Shown: piece after piece, positions 45,751 through 54,964 of the stretch
How positions within the stretch are numbered: the stretch's first letter is position 1
Layout of the letters: every line of letters starts with the position of its first letter
Assembly: GCA_035489435.1 (NCBI GenBank)
Contig: DATHKG010000020.1
Origin: DATHKG01 sp035489435
GTDB taxonomy: Bacteria; Bacteroidota; Bacteroidia; Chitinophagales; Chitinophagaceae
Direction: 5' to 3' (one strand)
DNA length: 64,000 nucleotides
The notes under the pieces: generated by a model
Told to the model about the DNA's origin: nothing
The model's database searches: none
Seen by the model: only the letters and a program-made list of their open reading frames with translations
Translations under genes and position numbers: made by a program

Positions 45751-48159
45751 CTACTCATTCCTCATAGTTTTCACCGGATTTGCAACAGCCGCCTTAATGA
45801 CATGTACGCTAATCGTAGCAAAAGCAATAAATAAAGCGGCAAGCCCGGCAAGTCCGAAGATTCCCCAGCTAAGATCAATTTTGTAAGCAAAGTTTTCCAG
45901 CCATTTGCTGCCGAAATAATACGCAACAGGTATTGCAATTAGCGCGGCAATCACTACGAGTTTCATGAAATCTTTTGACAGCAGATTCAGGATATTCAAG
46001 GCGTTTGCACCCAGCATTTTTCGGATGCTGATTTCCTTTGAACGTGCCCCGGTAGAAAAAGTAACAAGTCCCAAAAGACCAAGACACGAAATGGATACAG
46101 CCAGTAAACCAAATATAGTGACCAGTTTTGCGGATTTTGTTTCAGCAGCATACATAGCCGCATAATCATCCTCTACAAAACTGTAAATGAATGGATAAGA
46201 CGGCAGATTCTGATTCCAGATTCTTTTTGCCGCAGCAAGCGCACGTGTTGTTTGACCCAGACCTGGTTTTACATAGAGGTTGAACGTCCCGGCGTTGTTA
46301 TTTTGTTTAAAAACCTGTGCTCCAATTTTTTCATGCATGCTTTTATATTGAACATCCTTAACTACCCCGACGATAACACCCGTATCGCCCAGATATACAA
46401 ACTGTTGTCCAGCTACTGGTTTTTTAAATCCAAATTCTTTTACTGCTGATTCGTTAATCACCACATTTTTTGCATCACCCTGGTCGTTTTTTAACCATCT
46501 CCCTTCTGCCAGTCTCAGATCAAAAAGCCGGAAAAAATTATCGTCGGCCCAAAACGGAGAAACAAGCGGGTCCAGTGATTCCAACTTTCCCGGCCAATTC
46601 ACGGCACCTGTAAAAAACACTTCCGTGTTGCCTATGCCGGGAGTCGCAACTGAAGCTGCTGTTACAGCTGCGTCTTCCGCAATGGATTCACGCATCTGGT
46701 TCATTGTTGATTCCTGTTTCGTCAAGTCCATATTTTCAAATGCCGCAATTGGCATTGGCATTTGAAACACAAGCGACCTGTTAAATCCACCATCGCGTTC
46801 ATTGATAAACTCTAATTGCTTTGAAAGTATTATAATGCCGGCAACCAATGCAATTGAAAAGCTGAACTGAACAACCACCAACCCTTCTCGGAGAAAACCA
46901 TCTTTAATCCTGAATAAAGCTGTTCCTTTTAAAACATTTACAGGTTTAAAAGAAGACAACAACAAGGCAGGATATATTCCATTCAGTAGCACAACCAGCA
47001 TTGCCGTGATACTGATAATGAACCAGAACTTTCCCTGCAAGAGTGGAAGTGAAAACTGTTTTTCGGTGAGGTTATTAAAGACAGGAAGAACAAGTTGAAC
47101 AACAAGCAAAGCAATAGCTATCGCGATAACTGTTGTCAGGATTGATTCAATAAGAAACTGGACAAAAATCTGGTGCTTCCTTGCGCCGATCAGTTTGCGG
47201 ATACCTACTTCCTTTGACCTTTGTGCCGCTCGCGCGGTGGTAAGATTCACATAATTGATACAGGCAGAAAACAAAATCATAGCCGCAAGGATTCCAAATA
47301 TGAGTACAATTTGTTTATTTCCGTGAGGTAAATCTCTTGCTCCCCCTGCTTCAGTAAAATGCAGTTCATTAATTGGCAATAATGATATGCGGTCAGCTTC
47401 GAAATTCTTGTTATCCCAATGACGTTTACAGATTGTATATATTGCAGAAGCAACCTTTGAGGTATCAGCCTCCTGATCCAATTTAACAAAGGTGAAATAT
47501 GAAGAACTATTCCAACTGACACTTGCTTTTTTGATTACAGGATCGGTTAATGCTGCCTGTACTGGAAGGAACATATCATATTGGAAAGTAGCATTCGATT
47601 TGTTATTTTCAACAACCGCTCGCACCATGTATTGATTTGAATCAATTGAAATGATTTTTCCCACCGGGTCAGTGTTTCCAAACAAATCTTTTGCACGGTT
47701 CTTTGTAAGAACAACACTGAAAGGATTACTAAAAAAACTTTTTAAATCACCCGATGAAATCTCCTGGTCAAAAATATTAAACCACTGTTCGTCAATATAA
47801 GCGGCCTTTTCTTCATAGAACGAATGATTGCCCACCTTCATAACTTTGTTTGAATTAACTGCGTACAACCTTGTGAGAGACTTAATTCCAGGTGTTTCAT
47901 CTGCGGCAATCTTTCCAAGAATATATGGTTGGCGGTTAGAAGTAATAGTTTCACCATCAATTGGCGACTTGATAGCCATCAGCATGTAGGTCCTTTCATA
48001 ATCTTTGTAGTGGGTATCAAAACTGAGTTCGTTCTCAACCCAGATAATCATCAGGATTGCAGAAGTAAGGCCAGTAGCTAAGCCAAATATATTGATGGCA
48101 CTGATAAGTTTGCTTTTAAATAGCGCACGCCATCCGAGCCGGAAATAATTTTTGATCAC
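45751..48159 (-). CDS. MacB/FtsX-type ABC transporter permease (paralogue)
   Basis: An 802-residue double-unit permease with the same layout as its convergent neighbour: KNYFRLGWRALFKSKLISAINIFGLATG at the N-terminus, FtsX block (LFSACINYVNLTTARAAQRSKEVGIRKLIGARK), second half (VQFSFSIALVAGIIILSK) and C-terminal KEISIRKMLGANALN with the closing sequence VANPVKTMRNE. No ATP-binding subunit is adjacent, so it probably pairs with a distant MacB-like ATPase. The paralogues share the same C-terminal motif (NPVKSLRNE). Confidence 0.94.
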   Translation of the reverse strand: MIKNYFRLGWRALFKSKLISAINIFGLATGLTSAILMIIWVENELSFDTHYKDYERTYMLMAIKSPIDGETITSNRQPYILGKIAADETPGIKSLTRLYAVNSNKVMKVGNHSFYEEKAAYIDEQWFNIFDQEISSGDLKSFFSNPFSVVLTKNRAKDLFGNTDPVGKIISIDSNQYMVRAVVENNKSNATFQYDMFLPVQAALTDPVIKKASVSWNSSSYFTFVKLDQEADTSKVASAIYTICKRHWDNKNFEADRISLLPINELHFTEAGGARDLPHGNKQIVLIFGILAAMILFSACINYVNLTTARAAQRSKEVGIRKLIGARKHQIFVQFLIESILTTVIAIAIALLVVQLVLPVFNNLTEKQFSLPLLQGKFWFIISITAMLVVLLNGIYPALLLSSFKPVNVLKGTALFRIKDGFLREGLVVVQFSFSIALVAGIIILSKQLEFINERDGGFNRSLVFQMPMPIAAFENMDLTKQESTMNQMRESIAEDAAVTAASVATPGIGNTEVFFTGAVNWPGKLESLDPLVSPFWADDNFFRLFDLRLAEGRWLKNDQGDAKNVVINESAVKEFGFKKPVAGQQFVYLGDTGVIVGVVKDVQYKSMHEKIGAQVFKQNNNAGTFNLYVKPGLGQTTRALAAAKRIWNQNLPSYPFIYSFVEDDYAAMYAAETKSAKLVTIFGLLAVSISCLGLLGLVTFSTGARSKEISIRKMLGANALNILNLLSKDFMKLVVIAALIAIPVAYYFGSKWLENFAYKIDLSWGIFGLAGLAALFIAFATISVHVIKAAVANPVKTMRNE

Positions 48160-48234
48160 AGGAGGTCAGGTTTAGTTAATTCATGATTAGAAAACCGGGA
48201 TCATTCGTTGTTTGCATCGATTCATCTCAGCATT

Positions 48235-48732
48235 TTACTGCGGTAAAGTACCTGAACAATTACGTAAGCAAAGAAGATAGATTGTGAGATTGTTTGCTGA
48301 GCAGGTGGCTCCTGATAATCCACTAAGTCGGTTACATTCATTTAACCCGTTATTATAGCTGGAAAGACAACTGCGGGAACAAGACTCATTACCACCGACA
48401 ACTATGTCCTGATCCCATTCATCTTTGTGTCTATCACGCGCGAATACGATCACCTCCTTTTGAACTTTCGATAAAGTCAGTCCGGATTTGGAATCCTTGT
48501 TTTGTTTTGAAGTTGTGGCTGCCAGTGTCTTCAGATTGCTTTTTATTCGAAGTAAGTTCTTCTTTCCAAGGGAGGTTAAAACTGCGGTGGAATCAATTGC
48601 CGCATCGTCAGGTAAGGCATCGAGTAGCACCTGTGCGTCTTGTGGAGAGGACAATGGCTGGTCGGTGGTGCCGGCGCAACCAGTGAACAATGACACAAGA
48701 ACAATTATTGTGTAAACAAGAATCTTTTGCAT
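48235..48732 (-). CDS. Small cysteine-rich lipoprotein
   Basis: A 165-residue predicted lipoprotein (IIVLVSLFTGC lipobox). The middle is helical (LGKKNLLRIKSNLKTL). The C-terminal 50 residues hold six Cys in the pattern ESCSRSCLSSYNNGLNEC, GATC, LLCLRNC, likely three disulphides. No family recognised. Stands alone between two permease/regulator units. Confidence 0.72.
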   Translation of the reverse strand: MQKILVYTIIVLVSLFTGCAGTTDQPLSSPQDAQVLLDALPDDAAIDSTAVLTSLGKKNLLRIKSNLKTLAATTSKQNKDSKSGLTLSKVQKEVIVFARDRHKDEWDQDIVVGGNESCSRSCLSSYNNGLNECNRLSGLSGATCSANNLTIYLLCLRNCSGTLPQ

Positions 48733-48927
48733 AACGTAAAGTTTTATGGGAACAGGTTTATATCGAATATAAAGAATTTTTTACCGCATTCGAAAGCTGA
48801 TACCTTCCCGCTCTTTGAGGCAATTTGAGTCATTACTGAAGATCCATTCATAGAAATCAGCCTGATTCCGATATTATTTTCTTTTATTCCCGCTAATATC
48901 TATCGGAATATAATTATTCTTATGACT

Positions 48928-48935
48928 TAACTTTG
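48928..48935 (+). promoter_or_regulatory. -7 box TAACTTTG upstream of the Crp-like regulator
   Basis: TAACTTTG matches the Bacteroidota TAnnTTTG consensus. A matching TTG at the expected -33 spacing is absent, so the promoter is weak or activated. Predicted initiation near 48942 leaves only a short leader before codons 48955-48961. Confidence 0.55.
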
Positions 48936-49023
48936 CAGGTAAAATAACTTTAAGCTGGTAATACAAGAACTTATAACGCATATCAGAAAATTCTGCCCTA
49001 TAGAGCAGGATAAATTAAGTTTA

Positions 49024-49533
49024 ATGGAGCCTTTTTTTGAGTACAGGACATATCAAAAAAAGCAAATGTTGTTAAAAGAGGGTGACCGGTGTAATGAAAA
49101 ATTCTTCATCGTCAAAGGGTGTGTATACATTTATTACTTGCGGCAAAATGGAACGGAACAAGTGATTGACTTTGCGATAGAAAATTGGTGGGCATCAGAT
49201 TTTATGGCTTTCCAACAACGCTCGGATGCGCAGTTTTCTATTCGTGCTATTGAAACAACGGCAGTGCTTTGCATTACTAAAAGCCACCAGCAGGAACTGC
49301 TCGACAAAGTCCCTGAATTGAACGAATATTTCCATTTTGTTTTTCAAAGAGCTTATGCCGCCTCGCAGATGAGGTTGAGGATGTTATATGAGCATTCCAA
49401 AGAAGAGTTATATCGTCAGTTTAGCCAGGATTTTTCAGACTTTATACAACGTGTTCCTCAATATCTCCTGGCTTCTTTCCTGGGTTTTACCCCTGAATAT
49501 CTAAGCGAAATTCGAAAAAAACATCTTTCTTAA
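49024..49533 (+). CDS. Crp/Fnr family transcriptional regulator
   Basis: A cyclic-nucleotide-binding-domain regulator of 169 residues from the first ATG. A beta-barrel (KKQMLLKEGDRCNEKFFIVKGCVYIYY) is followed by a dimerisation helix (KEELYRQFSQDFSDFI) and a helix-turn-helix (VPQYLLASFLGFTPEYLSEIRKK). The frame stays open upstream (IQELITHIRKFCPIEQDKLSL), which looks like the normal family N-terminus. The natural start would be CTG at 48955 or ATA at 48961 rather than an ATG, so the start codon may be mutated or non-standard. It likely controls the AhpD/HD pair that follows. Confidence 0.87.
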   Translation: MEPFFEYRTYQKKQMLLKEGDRCNEKFFIVKGCVYIYYLRQNGTEQVIDFAIENWWASDFMAFQQRSDAQFSIRAIETTAVLCITKSHQQELLDKVPELNEYFHFVFQRAYAASQMRLRMLYEHSKEELYRQFSQDFSDFIQRVPQYLLASFLGFTPEYLSEIRKKHLS

Positions 49534-49597
49534 ACCAGTTTAAGAAGAAAGGCATTTTTGTCCGGGAACTTTGTTCTTCAAATCAAAAATGTAAAAT

Positions 49598-50047
49598 ATG
49601 CTTAAGGTTATCAGACATCGCTTAGACATCTGGCAGGAAGAACCACTGTACTGGAATCATATTGTAGGGATAGACAAACGCCTGGGTGCTTCCTCCGTAC
49701 CCAGGGCCCTGATGGAGATCATTAAAATCCGGGTTTCACAGATCAATAAATGTGTTTATTGTATTGACTATCATACCCAGGAAGCTCTGCAGCAGGGAGA
49801 ATCGCCGCGAAGAATATTTGCGCTGACTGCCTGGCACGAAAGTCCTTTGTTTACCGACATCGAAAAAAGCGTCCTTCAGATAGCAGAGGAAATAACACAT
49901 ATTTCCCTTCAGGGCGTCGCCGATGAAACCTATGAGAAGCTCAAAGCTAATTTTAGTAACCTGGAGATAGCCGATATTGTTGTCTGTATATGCCATATTA
50001 ATTTTCTCAACAGGGTAGGCATCTCCACAAAAACGGTTTCACTTTAA
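49598..50047 (+). CDS. Carboxymuconolactone decarboxylase/AhpD-like protein
   Basis: A 149-residue protein of the AhpD-like alkylhydroperoxidase family. It shows the redox-active KCVYCIDYHTQEAL (CxxC...H) core and the usual helices LMEIIKIRVSQIN and IADIVVCICHINFLNRVGI. Probably a peroxidase or redox partner. It begins 64 bases after the Crp-like gene, and the HD gene starts 1 base after its stop. Confidence 0.92.
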   Translation: MLKVIRHRLDIWQEEPLYWNHIVGIDKRLGASSVPRALMEIIKIRVSQINKCVYCIDYHTQEALQQGESPRRIFALTAWHESPLFTDIEKSVLQIAEEITHISLQGVADETYEKLKANFSNLEIADIVVCICHINFLNRVGISTKTVSL

Positions 50048-50048
50048 A

Positions 50049-50708
50049 ATGAGTATTATGAAAATAAATAAACCCAAAGTTGTTGCGGGTATTAAAATAC
50101 CCGACAGTACGATAGCCCGACAGGCTACGGAATTATTGCTCGAACATGGTTCAGTATTTCTTTATAATCATTCATTAAGATCGTTTTGTTTCGCTTCGTT
50201 GAATGGAACGCAGGAAAAAATCCCTTACGATCCTGAGTTGCTATATGTTAGTTCAGTTTTTCATGACCTGGGACTTTGTCCGCATTACAGCAGTCCGGAT
50301 AAAGCATTTGAAGTGGACGGCGCCAATGCCGCACGTGATTTCCTCAGGAGCCATGGATTAACACAACCTGTACTTCAGTTGGTTTGGGACACAATCGCCC
50401 TGCATACAATGCCCGCAATTGCACCGCATAAAGAAGCTGAAGTGGCGCTATTGAATTATGGGGTGGCACTCGATGTAGTAGGCAAAGGTTACCAGGATTT
50501 ATCTAAAGAGCACCGTGAAGAAATTATAAAACAGTTTCCCCGCACTGATTTCAAGAAAGAGATTATACCTACTTTTTTTGAAGGTTATAAACATAAAACG
50601 GATACAACCTATGGCTCTATCAATGCTGATATTTGTGCCTATATGATACCAGATTTTCAAAGGAAAAATTTTCCCGACGCTATTCTGCATTCCCCCTGGA
50701 GCGAGTAA
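50049..50708 (+). CDS. HD domain hydrolase, cyanamide-hydratase-like
   Basis: A 219-residue HD-superfamily protein: LLYVSSVFHDLGLCPHYSS (metal-binding HD), KAFEVDGANAARDFLRSHG, VWDTIALHTMPAIAPHKEAEVALLNYGVALDV. This combination is characteristic of the cyanamide hydratase-like branch. Possible starts are 50049 or the ATG at 50058. It is tightly linked to the AhpD gene, so the two are co-transcribed. Confidence 0.9.
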   Translation: MSIMKINKPKVVAGIKIPDSTIARQATELLLEHGSVFLYNHSLRSFCFASLNGTQEKIPYDPELLYVSSVFHDLGLCPHYSSPDKAFEVDGANAARDFLRSHGLTQPVLQLVWDTIALHTMPAIAPHKEAEVALLNYGVALDVVGKGYQDLSKEHREEIIKQFPRTDFKKEIIPTFFEGYKHKTDTTYGSINADICAYMIPDFQRKNFPDAILHSPWSE

Positions 50709-50740
50709 TGCAGGGTTTAAATCTCAACTTTTTATGATCT

Positions 50741-52087
50741 CTATAACTGTTCCAGCGGATTGGTCCCAGTCGTCTTGTTAACAAATATTATCGCGTTGAA
50801 GTTCTCCCTGGCCTGAAAGGGGAAAACTGATTGATTCTTATTCATATAAACTGCCCCCAGTTGATAGGCGGGAAGCGCTTTTGAAAATACCGGTGATGTT
50901 GAGGTCTTTAGATCTACGAAAAAGGTTGGAATTTTGGCGGCTGCCATAATTCCGGGAAAAGAACGTTTGCCAAGAGGTGGTAATGAAAATTGTCTGGTCG
51001 GATACCTACTGTACTTTTTGAACATGCGCCTTACCATAAGATGAGCAGTTGAGTTTGCTCCTTTACGTGCTATGAAGCTTCCCTGGTTAAACACAAAACC
51101 TATGTTATAAAACTCCTCCCGATAATATCCGGCTAAATAGCCACCTAATCTCAGGTGCCGGCCGGTACCGTTTGCACTCTTTTCAACATGACCATTGTGA
51201 GCCCAAACGAAAATCTTGTTCCTGCCATTTTCTGAAAGTTTTTTGACGTTTTCTGCCATACAGCTGTCGCGATATTGGTCAGGCAGTGTCCTTGATTCTG
51301 TATAATATTTTATGGATTGATTTATGTTGGTTAAGCAAATTTCAACCTCCAAATAATTTTCGGCCGCCAATGTAGTCATTAATAAAACCTTCTTATCCTT
51401 AAACCATTTTTGTAAATCACTATTCATCTGCAAAAGACTTCTGATAACTGAGTCCCTGGCAGGCGAAAAGGGAGCGAAAAACAACCGACGGGATGAAAGA
51501 TCCCGTTTCCCGATATTGGCATTCAAAGTTTCCAATAATGCCTGCGCATTTTGTTGAATGCACAGCTTTAGTCTTTCAACCGGGGATCCTATATACTGCA
51601 TGTCAACTCCATGTAAGGAAATCTTGTCAGAATCTTTTAGAGATGCATTATAGTGCCTCATCCACTCAATTAAATTCCGGAACTCTGAATTGTGAAGGAA
51701 AGAACCTTTGATAGATTTGAGTGATGAATCGACACAGCCAAAGCCGGTTCGGATATAATCGTTTATTAATTGGCAATCAGCGAAGTCTGCTTCAACGGCG
51801 ATCATTTTGAAAGCATGGTTCTTAACCAGGTATGAAAACAAAACTGATCGCAATACAAAAAACTCATGTGTTCCATGTGTAGCTTCACCTGCTGCGACTA
51901 CAAGCTTGTTTACGAAAAATGGCTCAAGTTGCTGGAATTGTTGAGCTTCGGAAAAATCAGCTACAGATATGGGGTACAATTTATCATTGCCAGGAAAATC
52001 CATCTGGGTGGATTGTGAAAAAGCAAGATTAATTGCGCAAATAAAGAAAGTTGTCAACACTCCCGGATTTCTGAGCGATTTATTCAT
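50741..52087 (-). CDS. Erythromycin esterase family protein, secreted
   Basis: A protein of about 448 residues from ATG 52087 (the frame opens at 52150, but the extra 21 residues precede a signal peptide VLTTFFICAINLAFSQ). The erythromycin esterase fold is shown by VVAAGEATHGTHEFFVLR (catalytic His and Glu), ISLHGVDMQYIG and IFVWAHNGHVEKSANG. Family members include macrolide esterases (EreA-like) and succinoglycan-linked enzymes; resistance cannot be assumed from homology. Followed on the same strand (upstream) by the GH116-like gene. Confidence 0.9.
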   Translation of the reverse strand: MNKSLRNPGVLTTFFICAINLAFSQSTQMDFPGNDKLYPISVADFSEAQQFQQLEPFFVNKLVVAAGEATHGTHEFFVLRSVLFSYLVKNHAFKMIAVEADFADCQLINDYIRTGFGCVDSSLKSIKGSFLHNSEFRNLIEWMRHYNASLKDSDKISLHGVDMQYIGSPVERLKLCIQQNAQALLETLNANIGKRDLSSRRLFFAPFSPARDSVIRSLLQMNSDLQKWFKDKKVLLMTTLAAENYLEVEICLTNINQSIKYYTESRTLPDQYRDSCMAENVKKLSENGRNKIFVWAHNGHVEKSANGTGRHLRLGGYLAGYYREEFYNIGFVFNQGSFIARKGANSTAHLMVRRMFKKYSRYPTRQFSLPPLGKRSFPGIMAAAKIPTFFVDLKTSTSPVFSKALPAYQLGAVYMNKNQSVFPFQARENFNAIIFVNKTTGTNPLEQL

Positions 52088-52170
52088 ACGACAGGTTTGC
52101 ATTGAAACGTCGGAAAGACATGAGAAGTTACATTCAGATGAACAAAACAATAATAACTAAACGGAAAATT

Positions 52171-54888
52171 TTATTTGACTATAACAGATAAAAGTTGATT
52201 GGCTGCAATAGTTGCAGTGTTATTGAATATGACACAAATGTCTTCGCCACTTTGATCCATTTTACAAGCTACAATTGTTCCGTTTAACCTGGCTTCCGCT
52301 TTTGATATTTTCCGGTTATTGCTTATAACAAAACTAATCTCATTTATATTGAGGTTTCCATACTTTATGTCAAAAGTCACAGAAAACGATGTCGGCGTCT
52401 GTTTCTGTTTGTAAGTTCCCCAGCCTTCAGCCGTTGTAAAAGGTGCTGTGAAATCATCTGGCGAAACGGCGGGATTGAAACGTATAAAACCTTTCGGTCC
52501 ATGATATTCAAAACCACAGGCGGAGATAAACGTACCATAACTTGCCATAGCCCGGGCATAGTGGTCACTGCACTCTATCTCGTTGTACGGGTTGCGTTTT
52601 GCAGCATGATAACGGTCATGAATTGCTCTTGTTAATATCAGGGCTTCATCCGTCATCCCTTCAGCCATCATATGCGCGGCTACCTGGTGTTCAAAGCCAG
52701 TCATGCACTCATGAAAATAACCCAACTGCCAGGTTACAGCCTCGCCATAAGGTTTGGGTTCATTATGAGGGTTAGTGTTCATAATCATGCCTGATTCACC
52801 CTCCACGGCATAGGGCCGCCCACCCACGTGCGTTTTTATATAAGGGCCCACATCCGTTGCAAAATTATATTTCCATAAAGAGCTTAAGGCAGAACGTGTT
52901 TTATCCTTATCCCACAGCCTACCCAGGCCCACCTGGAAAGCCCAGCTTTGTCCATATACCTGGTCTATGTGACAGGTATTATAAGAGCCCAGTTTTTTCC
53001 TTCCTTGCTGTGTATCCGGTCGGTGTATAAAGTATTCACCATTAAATAAATGGTCGGCCATGTTTTTACAACCTTTCGTGACATAAGCTTTGCATGTTTC
53101 TGCAAATGCTTCATCGCGCATGTCATCGGCCATCCTTTGTGCGGCTTTTGCAGCAGCAATACAAAGACCTACAATCCACGATATTTCTCCTTCCCAAACT
53201 GCATCCAGCGTGTTCTCCATGGGTGTATCAGTCATACCGTCTCCATTCTTATCCTGGGCAAGCATAAACAATACCGCGTTTTTTATTGATGCCCAGTTGT
53301 CTTGTAAAAATGTATTGTCCGTGCTCATCTGGTGTTCACGATAAAATCTGAGTATAGTTCCTGCCTGGCCGTCGATTGCCGGTTTTTTTTCATTCTCGCC
53401 TCTGAAAAGGATGCCGCCGTTTTGTTGCATAGCTATGCCTGCATCCACCCGCTCACGTGTATCGCGTTCCAGTGATGGAAATATTCTTCCCAGCGCCTGT
53501 GCATATTGCCAGACATGGGTACAGGTTCCTTCGCATGCTCCAACTCCTTCCCATCCCCAAAATCGTCCCGTTTCAAAGCGGTAAGTGTTTGCGGTGGCAA
53601 CCGTTCCGATATTTACAAAAGTGCGTTCGAGAAACCAATTTGGTAATGTTGAGTTATACCAGGTTTGTTGCCATAAGAATGTATTGGCTTGTAATACCAG
53701 GAACCTGCCAGCTATGTAGCCCATGACTTCTGAAGCATCTTTAAACTTTTTTCCATAATAATAGCCGGTCTTTGCATCAGCTACCAATGTTTTCATTTTA
53801 TTACTGGCTGTAGTAAAATGCCAGGTCAACACATAGTCTGTGGTAAAAGAACGGGAAGGTTTTATAATGCTATGACTTGTAATGCCAGCAACCAATTTAT
53901 CGGAAGGAGATTTTTCAGCCAGTTGTTCATTGATGTCTTCAAAGGTTTCTTTGTTAAGAGGAAAGGGATTAACTGAGGTATTTATCGTGCAGGCTTGATT
54001 CATCAATCCAAGGCACATGGTTCCCGAATCAGGATCGTTGGGCGCTGGCTCAATACTCGTTTTATATTTACAAAACACACCATTATAACCACCACCATGA
54101 ATCACAGTGTTTTGTCTTAATCCTTCCCCGGTTTTGCCGGTTATTTTCTTTGCTCCGTTTTCCTGCCATCCTATCAATGAAGCTTTGATATTTTGTGATG
54201 AAGTGTTGTGTATAGTAATATTAAAAAAACTAGCTGGTAAAGCCGAGTCTTCAGCATTCAGGGGAATAAAAAATGCACCGGCCTTTAAAACTATTGTAAC
54301 CGGTAAGTCTTTGCTTGTATAGGTAACTGTTGCAACGGGATAGGTTGCTGTAAAACTTATTTCATCCCAATCTTCTTCTTTAAGTTCTTTTATTATGGTT
54401 TTGTCGTTAAACTCTAACTTCAAGGCAAACCCTTGCTCCAGCACTCTTTTATTCCCTGCAATTGTTGGCTCTATATAATTTGCGCCGTCGCGCGATTTTA
54501 TTTTCCTTTCAGTATTTCCGTCGTTCCACAAGACAGTTTTTGGATCAACGCCTTCCCGTTCATCATTATAGATACCCCATAGCCATAGTCGTCCATCACC
54601 GCCAAGGTAAAGTGTTCCGCAATGTAACCCGCCTACAGGCATTCCTATATACTTTAGTTCGTTTCTGCTTTTTAAGTATGTTGTTGGAGTTCCTTTTTTA
54701 TATAAAGATTTAACCCAATGCGGATCTATATTTTTAATTGCCGGAATGTTATGTAGGGGAAAGTCTGAAGCATCCGGATTGTCTGAGAAATTCTTTGCCC
54801 AGGAAGGAATTTGTAGTGAAAGAAATGCAGCGGTAGTCAAACTTCCCTGTTTTATAAAACCACGACGATGGACGCTTCTTCGTTTCAT
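52171..54888 (-). CDS. GH116-like glycosidase (GBA2/DUF608 type), Tat-secreted
   Basis: A 905-residue protein. Tat signal (VHRRGFIKQGSLTTAAFL), a GBA2-type N-terminal beta-sandwich (YIGMPVGGLHCGTLYLGGDGRLWLWG) and an (alpha/alpha)6 catalytic domain. Candidate catalytic residues are Glu in GACEGTCTHVWQYAQ and Asp in NTLDAVWEGEISWIVGL. Family activities include beta-glucosidase and beta-xylosidase; substrate unknown. Its 3' end lies 83 bases from the erythromycin-esterase start, so they may share an operon. Confidence 0.86.
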   Translation of the reverse strand: MKRRSVHRRGFIKQGSLTTAAFLSLQIPSWAKNFSDNPDASDFPLHNIPAIKNIDPHWVKSLYKKGTPTTYLKSRNELKYIGMPVGGLHCGTLYLGGDGRLWLWGIYNDEREGVDPKTVLWNDGNTERKIKSRDGANYIEPTIAGNKRVLEQGFALKLEFNDKTIIKELKEEDWDEISFTATYPVATVTYTSKDLPVTIVLKAGAFFIPLNAEDSALPASFFNITIHNTSSQNIKASLIGWQENGAKKITGKTGEGLRQNTVIHGGGYNGVFCKYKTSIEPAPNDPDSGTMCLGLMNQACTINTSVNPFPLNKETFEDINEQLAEKSPSDKLVAGITSHSIIKPSRSFTTDYVLTWHFTTASNKMKTLVADAKTGYYYGKKFKDASEVMGYIAGRFLVLQANTFLWQQTWYNSTLPNWFLERTFVNIGTVATANTYRFETGRFWGWEGVGACEGTCTHVWQYAQALGRIFPSLERDTRERVDAGIAMQQNGGILFRGENEKKPAIDGQAGTILRFYREHQMSTDNTFLQDNWASIKNAVLFMLAQDKNGDGMTDTPMENTLDAVWEGEISWIVGLCIAAAKAAQRMADDMRDEAFAETCKAYVTKGCKNMADHLFNGEYFIHRPDTQQGRKKLGSYNTCHIDQVYGQSWAFQVGLGRLWDKDKTRSALSSLWKYNFATDVGPYIKTHVGGRPYAVEGESGMIMNTNPHNEPKPYGEAVTWQLGYFHECMTGFEHQVAAHMMAEGMTDEALILTRAIHDRYHAAKRNPYNEIECSDHYARAMASYGTFISACGFEYHGPKGFIRFNPAVSPDDFTAPFTTAEGWGTYKQKQTPTSFSVTFDIKYGNLNINEISFVISNNRKISKAEARLNGTIVACKMDQSGEDICVIFNNTATIAANQLLSVIVK

Positions 54889-54964
54889 TATGAGATCTGT
54901 TCTGTTTAACTTTGTTGGCTTCGAAACGACCCAAATATAGAAAACATTTCAAGATACGATTTGA

